Below are positions 1 to 11,775 of a DNA stretch of 64,000 bases, one piece after another. The notes under the pieces are model-generated. The model was not told the origin of the DNA. It saw nothing but the letters and a program-made list of their open reading frames with translations, and did no database searches. The translations under genes and the position numbers were made by a program. This DNA is from Scleromitrula shiraiana (lineage: Eukaryota; Ascomycota; Leotiomycetes; Helotiales; Sclerotiniaceae), in NCBI GenBank assembly GCA_028455995.1, contig JABELC010000003.1, forward strand, positions 682,001-746,000. Direction: 5' to 3'. Numbering within the stretch: position 1 is the first letter of the stretch; each line of letters begins with the position of its first letter.

Positions 1-362
1 CTCCAAGATGAAGCTTTTTAAAATCTCCAACTGTTTGATTCTATATGGCGCAGCATTTCAGAAGGTTACATCTTCAATATTAACCGTATATCCAATCAAA
101 CCGCCTCATTCAGGATAAAATTGTCTAAAATAGAACTCATAATTAATAATCGTTCTGCTTACGATGAGTAATCAGAATGATAGTAGAAAAGCCAAGTGAA
201 GGACCCGCTTTACCTTAATCCATAACCGCGATAAGCGCTCCCGCTCGATAAGCTTGCCCGAAATGTGTTCAATTGGAGCTCTTACGTGGCTCGGAGCTTT
301 CCCCTCGTGAATCTTCATCAAAAGTCTCCAAACCGACTTACCATCATTGTATTTCCGCAAAA
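1..362. other. Upstream region of the SWP1-like gene
   Basis: No coding region is supported here. The stretch is moderately AT-rich and ends at the ATG of the oligosaccharyltransferase gene. It probably holds that gene's promoter and 5' leader. A minus-strand open frame at 172-393 overlaps the leader and has no coding character. Confidence 0.4.
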
Positions 363-1431
363 ATGCGTTTCTTACGATCGTTAATACCTTCATTGGTACT
401 TGCTGGTGCTGGAATAGTTAACGCTGCTTCATCATGGGGTTTTGACGAAGCTATTATTTCCGTGAATTCGAAAGGTGCTGCTGGCGCATTTAAGGACAAG
501 TATGTACTTTTTTGTAAAATTTACTGATGGACAGGACAATTGGAGCTTTTGAATGGTATAGTTACTAATTGGGATCTTCTAATAGGCTTTCAGATCATGT
601 CCCACTCGCAAAACCAGTATCTCTTGGAGATTCCGATACCCTCAAAATCATCCTCACAGCCACTGAAGATGGCAAAGCCAAAAGACCACATCAAGCATTT
701 TTGCTTCTCCGAGACCAAGATACTGGACTCGAGACTACATTCCCTTTCTCTGTGAAGGAATCTGGGAAAGGAAAGGTTGATCTTGTATGTTTTCAATCGC
801 TCGCAGATGAATTGGAAGAAAACGGATGTTCTAATAATCTTGTGAATAGTTACAAAAAGATCTCCCAATCCAATTTCTCGCCAGCTCCAAACCTCTCCGC
901 GCAACCCTCCTTCTTGCTTCATTCGGCTCTTCCCAAGCGTTCAGCAATCACGTCTTTGATCTCGCCGTCACCCTCGACCCTAGCAAGCCAGCTCCCTCGA
1001 ACGAGAAACCATTGAGATATGGAAAGTTGCCAGAGATCAACCACATTTTCCGTCCAGAACCACAAAGTGGTCCCAAGGTTTTCTCATTATTCTTCGTACT
1101 AGCAGTTTCGGCTACCGTGCCAATCTTGTTGGGTGCTGTATGTATTCCTCTTTCCCTCTGTACCATACAGGAAACTAATAGCATTTATCAGTGGGCCTAC
1201 CTCGGAGCCAACCTTTCACACCTCTCCAAAGCTACTTCTGCAGCTCCAATTTCGCACGCTCTCTTCTACGGATCAATCCTTACCATGGAGGGGATCTTCT
1301 TCCTATACTACTCGAGCTGGACTTTGTTCCAGACTTTACCTGCTGCCGGTGTCGTAGGATTGGTTACATTCTTGAGCGGAAGCAAAGCATTGTCCGAAGT
1401 ACAAAGTCGAAGATTGGCCGGTGAGAGATAG
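363..1431 (+). CDS. SWP1: Oligosaccharyltransferase subunit, ribophorin II / Swp1 family
   Basis: This is the Swp1/ribophorin II (delta) subunit of the ER oligosaccharyltransferase complex, which transfers the preassembled glycan to Asn-X-Ser/Thr on nascent proteins. Four exons fit: 363-499, 586-784, 850-1137 and 1192-1431, giving 287 residues, close to the yeast protein (about 286). Introns have GTATGT donors and TACTAAT/CTAAT branch sites. The product starts with a signal peptide (MRFLRSLIPSLVLAGAGIVNA), followed by a lumenal domain. The typical C-terminal half begins near LRYGKLPEINHIFRPEPQSG and carries about three membrane helices (KVFSLFFVLAVSATVPILLG onward). It ends in a short basic cytosolic tail (SRRLAGER). 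The ATG at 363 was chosen because it opens the signal peptide; the frame is open further upstream without a better start. It converges on the nudC gene 286 bp away. Family assignment is from recalled family features. Confidence 0.9.
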
Positions 1432-1717
1432 GATGGATGTATTGCAAGTATAAAAGTTTGGAGCGCATGGATATTTAGGACTGCAAATAGATGAGGAATA
1501 TTATGTGGGATGTACAATACCAAGAATAAAATGGCGGAGGCCAATGTCGAACATGCATATGGAAATTCCCTTTTCTCGTTTGCATATTACACTGCTGCAT
1601 ATAAAGCATCGAGGGAAAACAATGCGCCAGGAAAGATGCTTTGATTTCATTCTTATCAGCAAATAGGTATCTCCATCCATCACAGCCTCTCCTCAATAAT
1701 GTCCCTTAAAACACCCA

Positions 1718-2529
1718 TCAATTAATCTTCGCGTTTGAAAAATCCAACTCTGGATGTTCACTCTTAAACTTCTCCAACAACTCCTTCTTCTTCCTCTCCT
1801 CACTCGACATCCCCCCATTATTCTCCTTCTCCCTCTGTTCCCACATCATCTTCTCCACCATGCCCCTAGTCTCCCCATCCAGATCCCCCAACTTACTATT
1901 CTCGGGCGTAATTTTCGTTACGTCTATTTTTGGCGCGGAAACTACTACGTGTTCCCACCATTGCATTTTGTTCACTTTGTCGAGATGGATTTCTAAAGCT
2001 TTGGTGCCAGATGGTTGCGAGCTGAGCGTCCATGTTGATTCGTCGAGTTGGATGGCGTGCGGGAATTTATCCTATGGAAAAGGGGGAGAGAATTAGTATA
2101 GATGTTGTGGAAATACAAATTCAGGGAGGGAATTGTAATATAGTATACGGACATCAATTATAGGATCTTGACCCTTAATAGCTAGTTTTAATGATTGACG
2201 CTTCAACTCCACGATCAAATCCTTTGCTTTGAGGTTCCCGGGTATCTCAGCGGTTATGTCGAGGTCTCCGATTGTTTGGGTCCATTTGTAGGGGAGAGCG
2301 GCTTGCTCTTGAGCTTCCTTTGCGCGAGCGGCGGCTTCTTCCTGGGGGGTTGGTTCTATGTCGTTCGTATTGTGTTAGTTTTATGCTGGGATGAAATGGG
2401 TATGATGGCGGGGTAGTTTTGGACAAGGTGTACGAGATAGGTTGGAAGTATGGGTAGCCTTAAACTTTGGAGAACTATAGAGTTGTTCGATTAGAGATTT
2501 GAAAGTAGTGGCTTACCTCTGTCTGCCAT
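1718..2529 (-). CDS. nudC: Nuclear movement protein NudC (CS domain)
   Basis: NudC-family protein, a CS/p23-fold cochaperone acting with Hsp90 and the dynein/LIS1 pathway in nuclear migration. Three exons on the minus strand: 2529-2517 (13 nt), 2355-2153 and 2071-1718, giving 189 residues (the Aspergillus nidulans NUDC is about 198). After a short Ala/Glu-rich start (MADREPTPQEEAAARAKEAQ) comes the CS domain: YKWTQTIGDLD, then IKGQDPIID, then FPHAIQLDESTWTL, KMQWWEHVVV and a C-terminal helical tail. The 13-nt first exon is supported by phase and by the joined reading. The first intron is 161 nt, with an AACTAAC branch site. The second intron uses a weak GTCCGT donor, the only site that keeps the frame. 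It shares a 229-bp divergent promoter with tfb3. Confidence 0.9.
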
Positions 2530-2758
2530 TGTGAAGATATGTTTAACTTGTAAACTGCTATGATTCTGGATTTATGATACGCACGATATCAAAAAGTTAA
2601 CGAACGCAAGGCTACGCTTACAAAGCCACATTCTCGATATCGGGGCGCCACTTTATTAATCCAGCCTTGCCGTTCTTTATTCCTCCCAATCAAGATAGCA
2701 GCAACCAATATATCTATACCTCAATCCCTCCAACCCACATACCCATCATCCGCTCAAA
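2530..2758. promoter_or_regulatory. Divergent promoter between nudC and tfb3
   Basis: The 229 bp between the two ATGs must hold both promoters. The tfb3-proximal half is pyrimidine-rich (CAATCCCTCCAACCCACAT-like), typical of fungal transcription start regions. No specific operator was recognised. Confidence 0.5.
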
Positions 2759-3832
2759 ATGCCATCCAAACCCATAGATACGTCTTCGGACGACATCTGT
2801 CCCATCTGCAAGTCCAATCGCTATCTAAACCCCAAACTCGAATTCCTCATCAACCCCGAATGCTACCACAAAATGTGTTCAACCTGCGTAGAACGAATAT
2901 TCAAATCCGGGCCCGCACCCTGTCCTTCTCCTCATTGTGGACGCACGCTCCGACTCAAGGGTTTCCACGCCGCTTTCTTTGGCGATCTATCTGTAGAGCG
3001 CGAAGTTGATATTCGACGGCGAGTAGGCGAAGTGTTTAATCGCCGAGAAGAGGAGTTCGAGACGCTGAGGGATTGGAATGATTATCTACAGGAGACAGAG
3101 GATCTAATTTTTGATTTGGTGCATGGGAGTGGGCTGGTGAAGGCGGAGGCGGAAGAGAAGCTGAGGAGGTATAGGGAGGGGAATAGGGGGGAGATTGAGG
3201 GGCGGCGGTTGAGAGGGGAAGAGGAGATACAGATGGGACGGAGGAGGGAAGAGGCGAGGAAGGAGAGAGAGAGGGAGAGGAGGTTGCAGATGCTTAGGGA
3301 GGAGATGGAGGAGAAGGAGGTGGTGGAGAGGGAGAAGAGACAGGTGCTTGATCGATTGGCTAGCGGTGTTGGTGATCCGGTGCAGATTACTAGGGATGCG
3401 CAGAAGGTTATTTTGAAGAAGAGCTCGGGGAGGAGGGGCTTGGGTGGCGAGAGGGAGAGGGATCCGGCTGCTGGTGGGGATCCTGGTCTTACTATTAGAG
3501 GACTCAAGAAGAAAGTTGCGCCTGCGGAGGAGAAACCCTACGATCCGTATGGCGGTATGGATTTCACGCCTACGAGATACGAATTGCAGGATAATTATGA
3601 GCTTCAAACTCTTGCGCTTGCGAAGACAGACGCTAGGCATCTTGCGGGAGGATGGAGTTTGCAGGAATATTATGCTAGGACGATGTTTGAGGCATTCAGT
3701 GGATTGGGGGTCTTCATTGAAGACGAAGTGGCGGTTGCACCAAAACCTCCTGCTGAATCCACGGCAGCTGTTTCAACCCCTACGGTGAACATCAAAAAGG
3801 AGATTAAGATGGAGTCGGATGATGTGTTTTGA
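2759..3832 (+). CDS. TFB3: TFIIH/CAK assembly factor Tfb3 (MAT1 homologue), RING finger
   Basis: Intronless 357-residue protein of the MAT1/Tfb3 family, which tethers the cyclin-dependent CAK kinase to core TFIIH for transcription initiation and repair. The N-terminal C3HC4 RING is visible at about residues 14-61: CPICKSNRY, then C-H (ECYHKMCSTC) and CPSPHCGRTL. The conserved linker FFGDLSVEREVDIRRRV and RDWNDYLQETEDLIFDLV follow. A long Arg/Glu-rich coiled coil covers about residues 125-200. The C-terminal region (YDPYGGMDFTPTRYEL) matches the hydrophobic CAK-binding part of the family. The coding strand of the coiled coil is strongly purine-rich. It is divergent from nudC and convergent with the AP180 gene. 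Confidence 0.93.
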   Translation: MPSKPIDTSSDDICPICKSNRYLNPKLEFLINPECYHKMCSTCVERIFKSGPAPCPSPHCGRTLRLKGFHAAFFGDLSVEREVDIRRRVGEVFNRREEEFETLRDWNDYLQETEDLIFDLVHGSGLVKAEAEEKLRRYREGNRGEIEGRRLRGEEEIQMGRRREEARKERERERRLQMLREEMEEKEVVEREKRQVLDRLASGVGDPVQITRDAQKVILKKSSGRRGLGGERERDPAAGGDPGLTIRGLKKKVAPAEEKPYDPYGGMDFTPTRYELQDNYELQTLALAKTDARHLAGGWSLQEYYARTMFEAFSGLGVFIEDEVAVAPKPPAESTAAVSTPTVNIKKEIKMESDDVF

Positions 3833-4199
3833 GGGAAAAATAGGGTCAAGTTTACAGTATGGCCTAATGGGGTTCATGGAGTTCACGGGGATGCGAATAT
3901 TTAAAAGCATAATGAGACGGCGCAGAATCGAGGACATTTATACATTTTAAAGGTTAAGCCTTCTTCAATTAGATACCTATAGTCGGGTAGCCTTTTCTCC
4001 AATAAAGAGAGGCAATGTAATATCACATGAATATCAAACTTGATGCCCCTTAGACCTAGTGCTTATTCTTCAAAATTTCCAGTAGTTCTCTGAACGCCAT
4101 GCTAGTAATGATTAACCCAAAATTTACCACAATACAAAGACGCCGAGCAATGTCCAAATAGGCCCTTCAGTAATTTGGCCTTCCTCTTTCTCTCGTTTC
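3833..4199. other. Convergent 3' intergenic space (tfb3 / AP180)
   Basis: The 367 bp between two convergent stop codons presumably holds the 3' UTRs and poly(A) signals of both genes (an AATAAAG-type element lies near 4001). No gene is seen. Confidence 0.5.
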
Positions 4200-6358
4200 T
4201 CAATGTTGCCATGCTTGTTGTTGAGCAGGTCTAGGAAATACGGGAACAGTTTCTAAATGATCTAATCCACCTCCTATAGGTTGTTGGTTGTTTTGCCATC
4301 CCATCCCAGTGGCAGTGTTCACAAACTGACTTTGACGAAATGGATTTGTATTACCAGTAGGTTGAGGTGCAAGCCCTGGGCCACTTGTTTGTGGTCTTGG
4401 TTGCAACGCAAGATTCTTTGCAAAAGGATTAGTACCAGTTTGCATTGCCCGAAGTGGGGCTGCCGTTTGCTGTTGCGCAAACTGTTGATCTGGAGGGGGC
4501 GTATATGGTTGTGATTGAGAAGATGCTGATTTGGCGAATGGATTTGTTGACTGCCTAGTCACGGGTGATGTCATAGGAGGCGATGCTGGGAATGAAGGTC
4601 CGGACATTCCGGTTGGGTTTGGCATCATTGACTGGCGGAAAGGATTTGTTTGCTGAAGACTTTGTAAATTCATCTGTTGCTGCCCTTGCTGCTGGAAGTT
4701 TAGGGCCGATTCTTGAGGAATAGGTGACAGTCCTGAAGGTTGGAATGATGGTTGTGGAGTATAACCACCGAAGCCAGCCCCTGTAAAATTTGGCTGCATA
4801 GGCTGCGGCTGTTGTTGATTTTGTTGTGGAACGTTGAAGCCAGTATTGAAGGCTTGCTGCTGCTGCACAAACTGTCCTGGATTTTGAAAAGTTCCTTGTG
4901 GCTGAACAAATCCATTAGATTGGAATTGCTGTTGCTGTTGCTGCATTTGAAAAGGGTCACCATTAAATTGAGGTGCTTGCTGAATCCCAGCTTGGCCAAC
5001 CATCTGTTGAGGATTGGTGTCGATAGGATCGAAGAAATCAATCAAATCTGCATCGGCGGCTTTTTGCTCCTTGGGTGCCGCATGTGATGATATTTGTCCT
5101 GCCTCTGGGAACGAGCGGCCCGTTGCCGCTCTGGAATCTGAATCGCTTTTCGAAGGAACTGCAAATGGTTTATTCGCGCTATTGCTTCCACTCTTTCCTC
5201 CCTTGTTAGACTCCTGCTCTGCCAGATACTGTCTCCTGTTGACCTCGAAATCCGGATCCATCAGATAGTCCTCCAATTGTTTGCCAAGGTTAACGGGAGC
5301 ATGTTTTAGCTTGGGAACTTCCACTCGCGTCTGATGTTCATATTGACGTGCTACACTGAGGTATGAGACTACAAAATCTGTTTGTCGGGTGAAATTCCGG
5401 TAGATTTCCATCGCTCGCTCTGCATCTGTTTTTGACATCTCGAAGAAATGGCCTACCAGCCCATTAGCAATTGCGCTCATTGGCCATAGCACTACATACT
5501 TAAGATATTGATCATAGCCTGATTTATTACATGAAACAATGCCAGAAGATCCAATACTAGCATTCGAAAAACGGTAATCGTAATCTCATTCTCGGGCTCG
5601 TTGTCCAAAACCTAGTTTACTTTCAGCTGAGTCTCAACAAACTTCAGAAATAAGCCATACATCGCATTTCAGCAATGCTGTGATCTGGTGTTGTACTGCC
5701 TCGGTTTCCCGAAGAAGCCCTTTGTCCACAGATAACTTCTCCAATCTTCCCTCAGCCCCGCGTACGAAGTCGCATTTTGTATCTCGGTATGATCTCGCGC
5801 GCTCAGTCAGATAGTTTGTGTAATGTCTTATATTCCGTCCCTGGGTTTGAACTTTGCCGTGCTCTGTTAGCACAACCTCAACGAGATTCCCTGTTATATC
5901 ATCTGAATGGAACTGCAGAAGTATTGATATGGGTACACACCATCTGAGAAACTGCTAATTGCTAGCATACTCCTATGCCGCGCAAGATATGCCAATGTCA
6001 CATCTGGGGATCCTTCTCTGATCATTAGATGGACTGTAATCAAACTCTTAAATACCACCGTCCATGTCGAATCTCTCAGTCGGTTTTGTAATGCCCGGAA
6101 TATTTCGGCAACTCCTGCTTCACCTGCATGCGTCGCTACCAAGATATGCTCGATATATCTGAGATAATCAATTAGTCAAACGTCCGATCTGTCCTCGGTA
6201 TCGGTGGGAAATACTTTGATTTGGGGGGAGCGGCCTGTTCATGAAGTTGTCAGTATACCCGATCGCAATATAGTATCGAGGGGATACGCGTATATTGAGA
6301 TATTCCATACCTTGATCTTTGTCGCGCCTTTCACCGACTTCTCAAATGAACTTGCCAT
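4200..6358 (-). CDS. AP180/CALM-type clathrin assembly protein (ANTH domain)
   Basis: Endocytic clathrin adaptor of the yeast Yap1801/Yap1802 family, which binds PtdIns(4,5)P2 at the plasma membrane and recruits clathrin and EH-domain proteins. Six exons fit in frame: 6358-6311, 6234-6215, 6158-5941, 5890-5661, 5611-5500 and 5452-4200, giving 626 residues. The ANTH domain fills about residues 1-280. It opens with MASSFEKSVKGATKIK, then KYIEHILVATHAGEAG and HLMIREGSPDVTLAYLARH. The last exon starts at HFFEMSKTDAERAMEIY. The C-terminal tail is Gln/Pro-rich with four NPF motifs (TNPFRQS, STNPFAKS, TNPFAKN, NTNPFRQ) that bind EH domains. It also has a DPF (NGDPFQM) and a clathrin-box-like LIDFFD. 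Exon 2 is only 20 nt but restores the lipid-binding lysine segment (APPKSK). Confidence 0.93.
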
Positions 6359-8444
6359 GTTGAACCTTGGGATTGTCAATTATAATGCGACAATTAATGT
6401 CCAAGGGGGAGTATATCACTCCCAAACGGCAAGCTTCCACTATCGAAATTCGTAACCAAAGTGAATCTGAGGGGGAGGCGTAGATAGGACGGCCCTTGAA
6501 GTGAGATTAAAAAGTAATTATGAATACTGTTTTATTTGTGTACTACTTTTAGGTATAGAAGGGTGAAGATGTTTTGAGGGTTTTTCGAGATTGTCGTTTG
6601 TAGGTTTAATATAAAGCTTGTTCTATTCCAAAAGGGTCGGCTTTGTCGTTTTTGTCGTTTTTGTAGTCTGTAATGGAGTAATGGAGTTAATGGAGCAATA
6701 AAATAAGTCAGTCCTATGCAAGCAAGTCAGTTACTAGTAAGCCCCGGGTAGCGGCGTAGCGTGAGCCTTCCTTAATCTTGATGTACGAATCCAATGAATG
6801 AATATCTTTCCTCCGTAATCGAAAATCGATATGACCACCGAGCAGCGAACAGGGAATTTAAACCTTGCAGGAATCTATCTATGTGCCTAGGTGCAGATGA
6901 TGAAGCTTCCGGTCATACTTTCAAGTGTTATGTACGTATTTACGGACTACTACTAATGTATTAATTATATGTGCACTGTAATAAATTCGTGCTTGGTATG
7001 ATACAAACAACACCAGTAAATTCAACGAAGAATGTATGTATCAGTAGAGCAGATATCTTATAAGATTAGAAAAAATGTATAGGTGTGGTGATGAGATCAG
7101 TACGATATGATTGATGATGTGGCATTATTAGAAAGTTCAAAGTTTGCCCAGGAGTATGGTTTTCAGGTTGCTTGCTTCGTCGGGCACATCGATACTACAA
7201 CTGATTAGCTACTTACAATATAGATATCTGTCGGGTCATAATTGTATTGATACCACGTAAGTAAAAGATTTCATACCCAGGAGCTACAACCGTAAAATTT
7301 TATTACGAATCTATTTATCCTTCTACTCCCTTCTCTTATAGTTGTTTGATATCATTATCATTACGTTGTTTCTGCTACAACCATTTCAACCGCTCAGATC
7401 AAGTTCTTCTTGCTAGAAATAATCTAGTTGTCACATCGATATAGGGATATGAATATCTCCATCTCTAGCAGTTTGAGAGGAACACAGCAACAGGCGGATT
7501 TATTGGAACATAATGCAATTGGATTTGATTTGATTCATATAAAAGCCCATCATCATCTCAGGATTCTGAATGGTAGCTGAGTTGGGATTAATCACCTGCA
7601 AATGATAGGAACAAAATGTAATTCATGGTCATGACGCTTGCTATAGAAGGAGAAAAGGGTGAAAGAAAAAAGTTCAAGGTGACTAGAGAGTAAATCTTGA
7701 CAAACACCTACCTGTAGTCTTGCGAAAACTATTACATTTGTTTTCCATCTCGAAACCATATTCCCCACGATCCAAACTTCGTTCTAACAAGTTTCATACA
7801 AAGCCCAATGCACAGACGAAACAAAAATGAGCTCTTTGTCCAAAGAAAAGGGACCTAGATCCCAACGATGCTAAACAATCAAATGCTACACTCCTGTCAA
7901 CAAAGTAGAAGCTGAGGAATATGAGAACTGAGTTCCGGCCGCCAAAAAATAGACCGTCCCATGTCCCAATGTATCCCCCAACACTGTATAAAAGATAAGA
8001 TATAAAAATGCCTTCCAAGCTTTAAAGGTTCAGAGATGCCTTCATCGCGTCCGTTAAAAAACAAGGTGGATGTGTCGAACGCTTATTTCACTCTTCCAAC
8101 CAGTTCTCGCAAGTAAACCACTTAAGCCCGGTGAAGGGAGAGTTTGCAGGCTTGAAAAGGAGGAATCGTACTCATATAATACACGCTGGCTTTTCATCAT
8201 CTGTGAAAAATTAATCATTAGCAATTGTTCTGGCGGATTGAAATGAAAATTGTGGACTTACTTAGTATAAAACTTGGAAGGATGAAGAAGAAAAGAAAAT
8301 TATTTTCGAGTTTTGCGATTATTATAAAAATTTGTGACGGCGGAAGTTGCCGATAGAGACGCTAACCCTTTTGGTATAGCTTCAAGATTCATTCATATGA
8401 AATCACTCGTATGAACACACTGGAAAAGAGAGTCGAATTGAGCC
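6359..8444. other. Long AT-rich intergenic region
   Basis: About 2.1 kb with no supportable gene. It lies upstream of both the AP180 gene (minus) and the mitochondrial AspRS gene (plus), so it is a divergent promoter region. It contains pyrimidine tracts (around 7320 and 7740) and short TTTGTCG repeats near 6640. The open frame at 7794-8018 (minus) is not coding-like. No tRNA cloverleaf was seen. Confidence 0.4.
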
Positions 8445-10741
8445 ATGACATTGGTATCATGCTGTCGCAGACATTTACTGACATCGAGGAACTTGTCTGT
8501 ACTAAGATCAGCATCATGGGCTCGCAGGAGTGTGCTCTCGCATTGTACTGTGCAGCAGAGAAGTTTCACGGAAACTAGTAGTTGGGCAGGTTTGGTAGAT
8601 ACGAAAACTGATACTGATACAAATGGCAGTTTCTGGGATGAGTACAGGAGTAGTTGTAGGTTTCACTGGCTGTCTGCATAGTCTACATAGCTAATCATTT
8701 CGTCAAGTCACTCTCCCACAATCTACCTTTGATTTCGAAAGTCCATGTCCCTCTGAGAATATTGGAAAGACGGTTACAATCACAGGGTTTTTGCGCAACA
8801 AGAGGTCATTGAATAAGAAACTCATCTTTGCTACTATAAGTAGAGAGTCGTTGAAAGGTTCAGAAATACAGGTTATGCTCAAGCAGGACGAGGAAACACA
8901 AAATGGGGATGTTCTCAAGAGAGCAAGAGAGGGTAGTGCCGTCTCCATAACTGGGCGTCTGCAGTACAAGGCTATGAAGCCTAGCCAGACGCTAGGCAAT
9001 CCAGAAAATACCTCCGAAGAGCTTGTTCCTATTGCAAATGTTGAAATTGATATTGAGGGTATAAAAATAATAAATTCATTCCCCAAAGACATCCTTCTTG
9101 GAAGTGCTCAGAAGTTTGGGCCTGAAACTAGACATCTAGAGATACGATTTGAGCCAGATCTTTATGAGAGATTGCAATTTAGGTCTAAACTGGCTCAAAT
9201 GGTTAGACAAGAGCTAAACGGTTTCTCTGAAATTGAGACTCCCATCTTATTTAAGTCCACTCCTGAAGGAGCGAGAGAATTTCTTGTGCCCACTAGAAAA
9301 TCAGGATATGCATATGCTCTACCGCAAAGTCCGCAACAGTATAAGCAGATTTTGATGGCAAGTGGTGTCCCTAAATACTTTCAATTTGCCAAATGCTTTC
9401 GAGATGAGGATCTTCGTGCGGATAGACAGCCAGAGTTTACTCAGGTATTTTCCTACTGAGTTTGTGGATTTCATACGTACTGATATGTTATAGATTGATA
9501 TGGAAATGGCTTGGACAGATGGAGAAGGTGTTATGCAAAGAGTTGAAAAACTTGTCAAAGGCATACATTCACGGTTGGCTGAAACTTCTTTCAAAAACCC
9601 CATTGCAGATGATGTCTTTCCAAGAATGACATATGAGGAGGCAATGTCAAAACATGGATCTGACAAGCCTGACCTCAGGAATTTGGACTTGGTAAGGAAC
9701 TCGTCGAATTTACCGGACCCGGCCACTTGCTAATTCAAGTAGATTCATCGCATCGATCACATTCTCCCAGCAAATTTGCAAGGAATGATGACCTCCATTG
9801 AGGATCCAATTGTCGAAGTGTGCAAATTTCGATTGAATGCAGACCCCAAACGAGTCCAAAAGTTCATTCGCAAATTCATGGATTCAGCAGACGCTGAACC
9901 GTTTCAACAAAATCCCGACGGCCCTCCCGGAATATTTGTTTTCGATCCAAAGAGACCTTTAGAAGGTCTCCAGGCCTTTGGATTTGAAGGGGCCGAGGCT
10001 TTGAAAGCTTTATACGAATCTCTCCCATCTTCACCATACAACATTCCGGATACACGTGGCCCAGAAGCTACAACCACCATCGATGAAGGCGACCTACTCA
10101 TACTCCAAGCTCGACCTAATACACGACACTCCGGTGGTGCCACAATGTTAGGTAAACTCCGATTAGCACTTTACAAACAAGCGCTTTCCGAAAACCTCCT
10201 CCCTTCCAATCCAAACCTCCACTATCTATGGATCACCGACTTCCCCCTCTTTACACCCAACACAGCCAATCCCTCCGACCCAGGCCAAGGCGGAACCTCC
10301 GGCTTCTCATCCACCCACCACCCATTCACAGCCCCAAAATCCGCACACGATGTCGATCTCCTACTTACCGACCCCCTCGCCGTAACAGCGGACCACTACG
10401 ATCTAGTAGTCAACGGAGTTGAACTCGGCGGCGGCTCAAAACGTATCCATTCATCCGAAATGCAAAATTTCATTATGAAAAATGTACTTCAGATGAGTGA
10501 GGATCGATTGAAAGAATTCGATCACTTGTTTGAGGCGTTGAGAGCGGGGTGTCCGCCTCATGCGGGCTTGGCTATCGGATTTGATAGGTGGGTGGCGGTA
10601 TTGACCGGAAAGGAAAGTGTTAGGGATGTTATTTATTTTCCGAAGGGGAAGAGGGGTGAGGATGCGATGGTTGGCAGTCCGGGGGTTGTTACTGAGGAGC
10701 AGAGGCTAGTTTATGGGTTGAAAAGCACAGGGGATGAGTAA
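8445..10741 (+). CDS. MSD1: Mitochondrial aspartyl-tRNA synthetase
   Basis: Class II aspartyl-tRNA synthetase of the bacterial/mitochondrial type, charging mitochondrial tRNA-Asp. Exons: 8445 to 8649 or 8655 (both donors keep phase), 8708-9444, 9494-9691 and 9743-10741, giving 712 or 714 residues. The N-terminus is an Arg/Ser-rich mitochondrial presequence (RRHLLTSRNLSVLRSASWAR). An OB-fold anticodon domain follows (GKTVTITGFLRNKRS). Next come class II motif 1 (near KLAQMVRQELNGFSEIETP), motif 2 (FRDEDLRADRQPEFTQ, near residue 299, split by intron 2) and a GAD-type insertion. Motif 3 (GLAIGFDRW) lies near residue 655. The C-terminal YFPKG is typical of this family. The ATG at 8445 was chosen because it opens the presequence; the upstream ATG at 8411 is out of frame. 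Only the first exon junction is uncertain. Confidence 0.92.
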
Positions 10742-11624
10742 AATGATTGGCTGGGTGGGGATATGATGATTTATAATCTATGTGATACAAGATCATGTGT
10801 GTTTGTTTGGTTGTTGCATTTTAAGGCGTTAGAGTGTACAGTGTCATGTCATACTTCACTATATCCAATATTGTACAGCACTACCGGTAGCTGGTATGGT
10901 TACTAGATAGACATTAATTGCATACATACAATGAAGAATCTACTCCAAGCCAAGCCTATCTCCCCTTGAAATACTCCCAACATATGAATATCATTCACTC
11001 CCTAGACATCCAAACAAAACATGGCAAAACCATCCTTGACATATATCATCATTTCATTATCATTATCATTAAACTCTGTATATCGCGAAGAAATCTGAGA
11101 ATACCAGCTCCATCCTTTCTCTTTTCTCTATCCTCATCTATCCCTAAATTTCCCATACAATCAATACTCCTCTCTACGTCTCGTAATCGTGCATCATGCG
11201 GCCTAAAAGCTGCTCTATATGTATTATACACAATAATACATATAATAAATATATCTCATTACAATTCCTTTTGCAGACCGTTCCTTCCCATGCCCTTCTT
11301 TTCTAATTCTCTCATCAATTTACCCTTATGCCTAGGGCTAAATCAACCATAAGTAGGAAAGACTATTCGGCTCCACATATTCCAATCATTTCTTTCTTCC
11401 AGAAGCAGAACTCCATGCGTGTGAATATTGAATGAACGAAGGAATTACGTATCGTTGGTAACTCCAAGAACCACGAGCTCAGAGCGTCAATTCCTATGAT
11501 TTTTCTTCCTTCCGTTGTCCGTGTTCCGCGGTCCAGCTCCATATAAAAACCTCTCGGGTATATATAGATTTCTCCTCCAATCTCCATATTCATTCATGAC
11601 TGAAAAATTCAGGTCCCCGTGAAA

Positions 11625-11645
11625 CCCCCCCCCCCCCCCCCCCCC
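11625..11645. repeat. Poly-C homopolymer (21 C)
   Basis: An uninterrupted run of about 21 cytosines. It lies outside any supported gene, 3' of the serine-rich minus-strand gene. Runs of this length are prone to slippage and to assembly error, so the exact length should be treated with caution. Confidence 0.9.
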
Positions 11646-11720
11646 GAACTTCGGCTTGTTCTCCCATCTGTCTTCCCACCTAATCAATCTCTTCACACTG
11701 GTGACTCTCATCGTCCACGC

Positions 11721-11757
11721 CACATCCACATCCACATCCACATCCACATCCACATCC
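11721..11757. repeat. ACATCC hexanucleotide microsatellite
   Basis: About six tandem copies of ACATCC just downstream (minus sense) of the serine-rich gene's stop codon, probably in its 3' UTR. Confidence 0.9.
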
Positions 11758-11775
11758 CACAACCAAACAGCACAC

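Larger units (their letters stand above)
10742..11775. other. Convergent 3' region with poly-C and CATCCA repeats
   Basis: About 1 kb between the AspRS stop and the stop of the minus-strand serine-rich gene. It contains T-rich and AT-rich 3' UTR-like sequence, a long poly-C tract at 11625-11645 and an ACATCC hexamer array at about 11721-11757. No coding region is supported. Confidence 0.5.

Noticed and set aside
10918..11352. 144-codon plus-strand frame in the 3' flank of MSD1
   Set aside because: Its Ile/Ser/Tyr-rich composition reflects AT-rich UTR-like sequence. No homologous pattern is seen.
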